A stretch of 25,340 nt of DNA. Source: JAWWBL01 sp033720975 (GTDB taxonomy: Bacteria > Actinomycetota > Acidimicrobiia > Spongiisociales > ZC4RG35). Shown here piece by piece: positions 22,364 through 25,340 of the stretch. The translations under genes were made by a program, and so were the position numbers. The first letter of the stretch is position 1; each line of letters starts with the position of its first letter. The notes beneath the pieces are model-generated. The model made no database searches, was not told the DNA's origin, and was given only the letters and a program-made list of their open reading frames with translations. The stretch spans positions 1 to 25,340 of the forward strand of contig JAWWBL010000018.1 in assembly GCA_033720975.1 (NCBI GenBank), written 5' to 3'.

Positions 22364-23146
22364 ATGACCCGACCCATACGAGTGGGCGTTGCATTGCAGC
22401 CGCAGCACGCCGAGTACAAGACCATCAGTAATGCCGTATTCCGCGCCGAGGAGATGGGCGTAGACGCCATCTTCAACTGGGACCACTTCTTCCCGCTGTA
22501 CGGCGACCCCGACGGCAAGCACTTCGAGTGTTGGACCATGCTCGGCTCGTGGGCCGAGATCACCGAGGCCGTCGAGTTCGGTGCCCTGGTCACCTGCAAC
22601 AGCTACCGAAACCCTGAACTGCTCGCCGACATGGCTCGAACCGTCGACCACGCCTCGGGAGGCCGTCTCATCTTCGGTATCGGCTCCGGCTGGTTCCAGA
22701 GGGACTACGACGAGTACGGCTACGAGTTCGGGACCAAGGGATCCCGGCTCGACGACCTGCGCAGTGCCCTTCCCCGGATCGTGGACAGGTGGTCGAAGCT
22801 GAATCCTCCCCCAACCCGTGACATACCAATTCTGATCGGAGGCGGTGGTGAGAAGAAGACACTGCGTTACACCGCCGAATTCGCCCACATCTGGCATGGG
22901 TTCGGCAACGCCGACGTGATCCGTCACAAGAACTCGGTCCTCGACGCCCACTGCGCCGACGTGGGCAGGGACCCGTCCGAGATCGAACGTTCGGCCGGTG
23001 CCAAGCCCACCAACCCCGATTATGGGGATCGACTAGTGGATGCTGGGGCAACCTTCATCACGCTCGGATTCGACGGACAGGGCGGATATGACCTGACACC
23101 GGTCGCCGACTGGCTCTCCTGGCGAGACGAGAGAAACGCGTCCTAA
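22364..23146 (+). CDS. LLM-class F420-dependent oxidoreductase
   Basis: A 260-residue luciferase-like TIM-barrel enzyme. Family blocks are RVGVALQPQHAEY at the start, AEEMGVDAIFNWDHFFPLYGD (about 29-48), NPELLADMARTVDHASGGRLIFGIGSGWFQRDYDEYGYEF (about 84-123) and IPILIGGGGEKKTLR. The GSGW..DY pattern and the WDHFFPL loop are typical of actinobacterial F420 users of this class rather than of FMN luciferases. Substrates range widely, so none is proposed. GGAG lies three bases before the ATG at 22364. The stop TAA overlaps the convergent lgt-like stop by four bases. Confidence 0.92.
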   Translation: MTRPIRVGVALQPQHAEYKTISNAVFRAEEMGVDAIFNWDHFFPLYGDPDGKHFECWTMLGSWAEITEAVEFGALVTCNSYRNPELLADMARTVDHASGGRLIFGIGSGWFQRDYDEYGYEFGTKGSRLDDLRSALPRIVDRWSKLNPPPTRDIPILIGGGGEKKTLRYTAEFAHIWHGFGNADVIRHKNSVLDAHCADVGRDPSEIERSAGAKPTNPDYGDRLVDAGATFITLGFDGQGGYDLTPVADWLSWRDERNAS

Positions 23147-24033
23147 GCAGGAGCCGGCGTTCCGCCAGGATCGGCGCCGATCGAGGCGTCTGCCTCTGGA
23201 GAGACGACTGCATGACGTCGACCGAACCACCAGAAGACAAGCGCACCACCGACTGCGGCTGATGCGCCAGACACCTGGTTCCAGGTGAAAGGGCCGATTT
23301 CGGCGTCGCCCATGCCGAACCTGAGAAAGTCGAGAAGGAACCTTTGGGTCCCATACCAGACGACCCACAGCCAGAACAGCTGCCCGTAGTGGAGTTGGAA
23401 TCGCCGGTAGACATAGAAGAGAACGCCGATCAGGACCATGGCCCCGAGCATGTCGTATAGGGCAACGTGGTGATAGACGCCGCAGAAGCCATCGACACCG
23501 GCCGTCTGAATGGTGCATTCCAGAGCGTCGTGCTGGGGTGCCACGTCATAGCCGGGCTTGATCCCGTAACCGAACCAGGCCGAGGTGGCGCGACCCAGGT
23601 GCTCGACGATGGCCAGATCGCCGATCCGCCCCACGATCGTGCCCAAAGCGAGACCGAACGCCGACACGTCGAGGGTTGGCCAAACCGGAAGTCCTAACCG
23701 CCTCATGCGCCAGACGCCCCCGACGATGCCACCGACGAACCCACCCATGATCGAGAAGTTTCCCGGTAAGGGTCGAAGGGCATCGAGGAGCGGCACTCCG
23801 TCGAGCAGGGCCGCGGGGGTTGTCAGGTATCGGGCACCAATGAGAGCACCAAAGAGACCCCAGGTGAGGGCGGACTGATATTTCAGTGTGTCGAAGCCCC
23901 GCTTCTTCAGTTCGATCGTCGCCAGCCAGGCACCCAGGCCAAAGCCAATGGCGGCGAACACACCGTGGAGCGAAAGGTTCAGCGGACCCACCTCCCAGAT
24001 CGGGATGGGCGGGTATGTGATGACCGCGATCAT
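23143..24033 (-). CDS. lgt: Divergent prolipoprotein diacylglyceryl transferase (Lgt-family)
   Basis: A 296-residue membrane protein with about seven helices. It starts ITYPPIPIWEVGPLNLSLHGVFAAIGFG, matching the Lgt N-terminus. The Lgt signature GR-x-G-N-F-x-N-x-E-x-G appears here as GRIGDLAIVEHLGRATSAWFG, keeping the Arg and Glu but losing both Asn residues. The usual HGGLIG reads MGGFVG, and the HPxxLYE region reads VYHHVALYDM. Lgt moves diacylglycerol from phosphatidylglycerol to the lipobox Cys of preprolipoproteins. Given the substitutions, this may be a paralogue with altered activity. The ATG at 24033 has a TAGCCT box nine bases upstream. Confidence 0.82.
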   Translation of the reverse strand: MIAVITYPPIPIWEVGPLNLSLHGVFAAIGFGLGAWLATIELKKRGFDTLKYQSALTWGLFGALIGARYLTTPAALLDGVPLLDALRPLPGNFSIMGGFVGGIVGGVWRMRRLGLPVWPTLDVSAFGLALGTIVGRIGDLAIVEHLGRATSAWFGYGIKPGYDVAPQHDALECTIQTAGVDGFCGVYHHVALYDMLGAMVLIGVLFYVYRRFQLHYGQLFWLWVVWYGTQRFLLDFLRFGMGDAEIGPFTWNQVSGASAAVGGALVFWWFGRRHAVVSPEADASIGADPGGTPAPA

Positions 24034-24093
24034 GGCGGGGCGAGGCTAACGAGGCCCTGGACTTGTGGGGAATGGCGCCGACTCCTCCTTGGC

Positions 24094-24099
24094 TAAAGT
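24094..24099 (+). promoter_or_regulatory. -10 element (TAAAGT) for the seven-TM gene
   Basis: TAAAGT fits TANNNT and ends eight bases before the GTG at 24108, supporting that start over the in-frame upstream codons. Confidence 0.45.
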
Positions 24100-24107
24100 G
24101 CCCGGCC

Positions 24108-25268
24108 GTGAGTGAACTTCTCGAAGCGGCCGCGACCGCACTCGACACCCCTGCCGAGCTCGTACGCCGATCGGCAGCCGCCAGAGCCGAAGCGACCGGT
24201 GCCACGATCGACGAGGTTCTAGCGGCATGGGCTGGAGAGGCGCCGGCGCCAAGCATGACCCCGCAGCCTCCGGATGACTCCGACACCCCCGAGGCTGCTG
24301 AGGCTGAGGCTCCGGCGGCAGCCATAGCCGTCGAGGAGAGCCCTGTGATCGTGCCCGTGGCCGTCGAGGCCGAAGCGGTCCCTGAGCTCGAGGAGGAGGA
24401 GCCGCTCGAGCCCGTCTCTATGAGTCAGCGTCTCCGAACTGCGGTGCGTATCGGCGCATGGACGGGTGCCGCCCTTGGAGTGATCGGTTTCTTCATGGCA
24501 AGTTCGGCATGGGCGCCCAACGCCATGGTCGACCCCGACGCCGGGCCGGTCATCGCCGTGGACCCCAATGGCGTGCTCATCGCCTCGGCCCTCCTCAGCG
24601 TTGTGTTCGGCGCCATCGTCGCCGGGCTCAGTCGCTCCGCGACGGCCTGGGCCAATCCGGCCATGGAGCTTTCCAGCTCGAAGTCGTCGACGCCGTGGAT
24701 CGGTGGTGTCGCGGGGCTCGTCCTGGGCCTGATCGGTGGTGGATTGCTGACCGGACAAGGCACAGAGATCGAGGGCTCCGAAGGCTTGGTTCAAATTCCC
24801 GTCCTCGGGACACTCATGTTGCTGGTACTCGGCGGAGCGCTCCTGGGTGCTCTCACCGCGGCGCTTCCCCAGCTCCTGGGGACCCCCGTGGCCGTGGCCG
24901 AGGAGGAGCAGGACGAGGTCGAAGCAGTGCGCAAAAGGCTTGGCAGCGCCCTGGCGATACCCGTGGCGGGGATCATGCTCCTCGTCTTCTTGGTTCTTCC
25001 CTTTGCGTATGCCCTCATCCAGTCGAACCACCTAACGGCCGGGGGCGCCTCGATAATCGCCATCCTCACTGCTGGCGGAATACTCGGTTTCGCCGCTCTC
25101 TCCGGCACGAGGCCTCAGATGAAGATCTCTTTCGGTGAGCTGATGGTCGCCGTGGCCGGGATCGGCACGGTGCTATTGATCATCATCGCAGTGCTTTTCG
25201 TGCGGTCTCTGGACGATCACGAGTCGGGAGACGACGACCACGCGGCGGCTATCGAACTGCTCGTCTAA
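24108..25268 (+). CDS. Seven-TM membrane protein with acidic N-terminal domain, unknown function
   Basis: With the GTG at 24108 the product is 386 residues. Residues 1-36 form a small helical unit (ALDTPAELVRRSAAARAEATGATIDEVLAAWAG) somewhat like a peripheral-subunit-binding fold. About 37-105 is a disordered Ala/Glu/Pro linker. Seven hydrophobic helices then follow up to about residue 370, interrupted by one acidic/basic loop (EEEQDEVEAVRKR). The tail is Asp/His-rich (DDHESGDDDHAAA). No transporter or enzyme signature is recognisable. The next gene converges on it with adjacent stop codons. A scaffold or respiratory accessory role would be speculation. Confidence 0.8.
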   Translation: MSELLEAAATALDTPAELVRRSAAARAEATGATIDEVLAAWAGEAPAPSMTPQPPDDSDTPEAAEAEAPAAAIAVEESPVIVPVAVEAEAVPELEEEEPLEPVSMSQRLRTAVRIGAWTGAALGVIGFFMASSAWAPNAMVDPDAGPVIAVDPNGVLIASALLSVVFGAIVAGLSRSATAWANPAMELSSSKSSTPWIGGVAGLVLGLIGGGLLTGQGTEIEGSEGLVQIPVLGTLMLLVLGGALLGALTAALPQLLGTPVAVAEEEQDEVEAVRKRLGSALAIPVAGIMLLVFLVLPFAYALIQSNHLTAGGASIIAILTAGGILGFAALSGTRPQMKISFGELMVAVAGIGTVLLIIIAVLFVRSLDDHESGDDDHAAAIELLV

Positions 25269-25340
25269 TCAGTCGAGCTGGTCGGCGTTTATCGCAGAGG
25301 AATTGTCGCCGGATCCCAGCACCAGCCTCATCCCCTCGGC
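25269..25340 (-). CDS. C-terminal end of a minus-strand gene, unidentified
   Basis: On the minus strand the frame ending in TGA at 25271-25269 is open to the window edge, giving 23 residues that end MRLVLGSGDNSSAINADQLD. The stop directly abuts the stop of the seven-TM gene, in keeping with the tight convergent pairs elsewhere in the window. The piece is too short to assign a family, and a chance open frame remains possible. Confidence 0.45.
   Translation of the reverse strand, partial: AEGMRLVLGSGDNSSAINADQLD

Noticed and set aside
23143..23146. Four-base overlap of convergent stops (LLM gene and lgt) as a special signal
   Set aside because: Tight convergent ends are common in this compact window (also near 14875, 17877 and 25268), so it probably just reflects gene packing.

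Overview
The window is high-GC, gene-dense DNA from an actinobacterium (Actinomycetota). The evidence is a WhiB-family Fe-S regulator, the mismatch endonuclease NucS, an F420-type LLM oxidoreductase, frequent GTG starts, and many starts preceded 6-9 bases upstream by a TANNNT -10 box, as in leaderless actinobacterial mRNAs. The overall flavour suggests an Acidimicrobiia-like or related uncultured environmental lineage, but the class is an inference. No tRNA, rRNA, CRISPR array, insertion sequence or prophage gene was seen. No gene-free stretch exceeds 300 bases; the longest, about 166 bases at 9322-9487, holds a tandem hairpin repeat.

Layout. 1-3.9 kb: the tail of an ABC-2 permease, then a minus-strand block read from 3.9 kb downward: a small heat-shock protein, a DUF3179 gene interrupted by an in-frame TGA, a 60-residue membrane protein, an MFS transporter and a Crp/Fnr-type regulator. 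4.0-6.3 kb: a plus-strand operon of a RimB-like aspartic/zinc protease, a RimK-type glutamate ligase and an AstE/aspartoacylase-like deacylase. 6.3-9.3 kb: WhiB, an ACAD10/11-like acyl-CoA dehydrogenase and a divergent M20 dipeptidase. 9.35-11.8 kb: the hairpin repeat, then a coupled minus-strand operon MFS-nucS-trmL. 11.8-14.9 kb: a DUF454 membrane protein diverging from fba, nhaA and a zinc-ribbon microprotein. 14.9-17.9 kb: a 5'-3' exonuclease overlapping head-to-head with a helical protein, then a rhodanese-type sulfurtransferase and a coupled unknown. 17.9-21.2 kb: a membrane-anchored sulfite-oxidase-type molybdoenzyme, tag, and a GCS2-type carboxylate-amine ligase. 21.3-25.3 kb: a secreted trypsin-like protease, an LLM oxidoreductase, a divergent Lgt, a seven-TM protein and the tail of a minus-strand gene.

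The most important observation is the DUF3179 gene (2356-3363, minus). Its frame is open for 335 codons except for one TGA. That TGA sits exactly where the family has the first Cys of its CPLC motif, giving U-P-L-C. Fourteen bases after the TGA begins a perfect 8-bp hairpin whose apical GGUC lies 21-24 nt downstream of the TGA, close to the spacing and loop of the E. coli fdhF SECIS. This makes the gene a strong selenoprotein candidate. A fresh nonsense mutation is the main alternative. I cannot tell from here whether Sec-containing DUF3179 proteins have already been catalogued, and no sel genes lie in the window.
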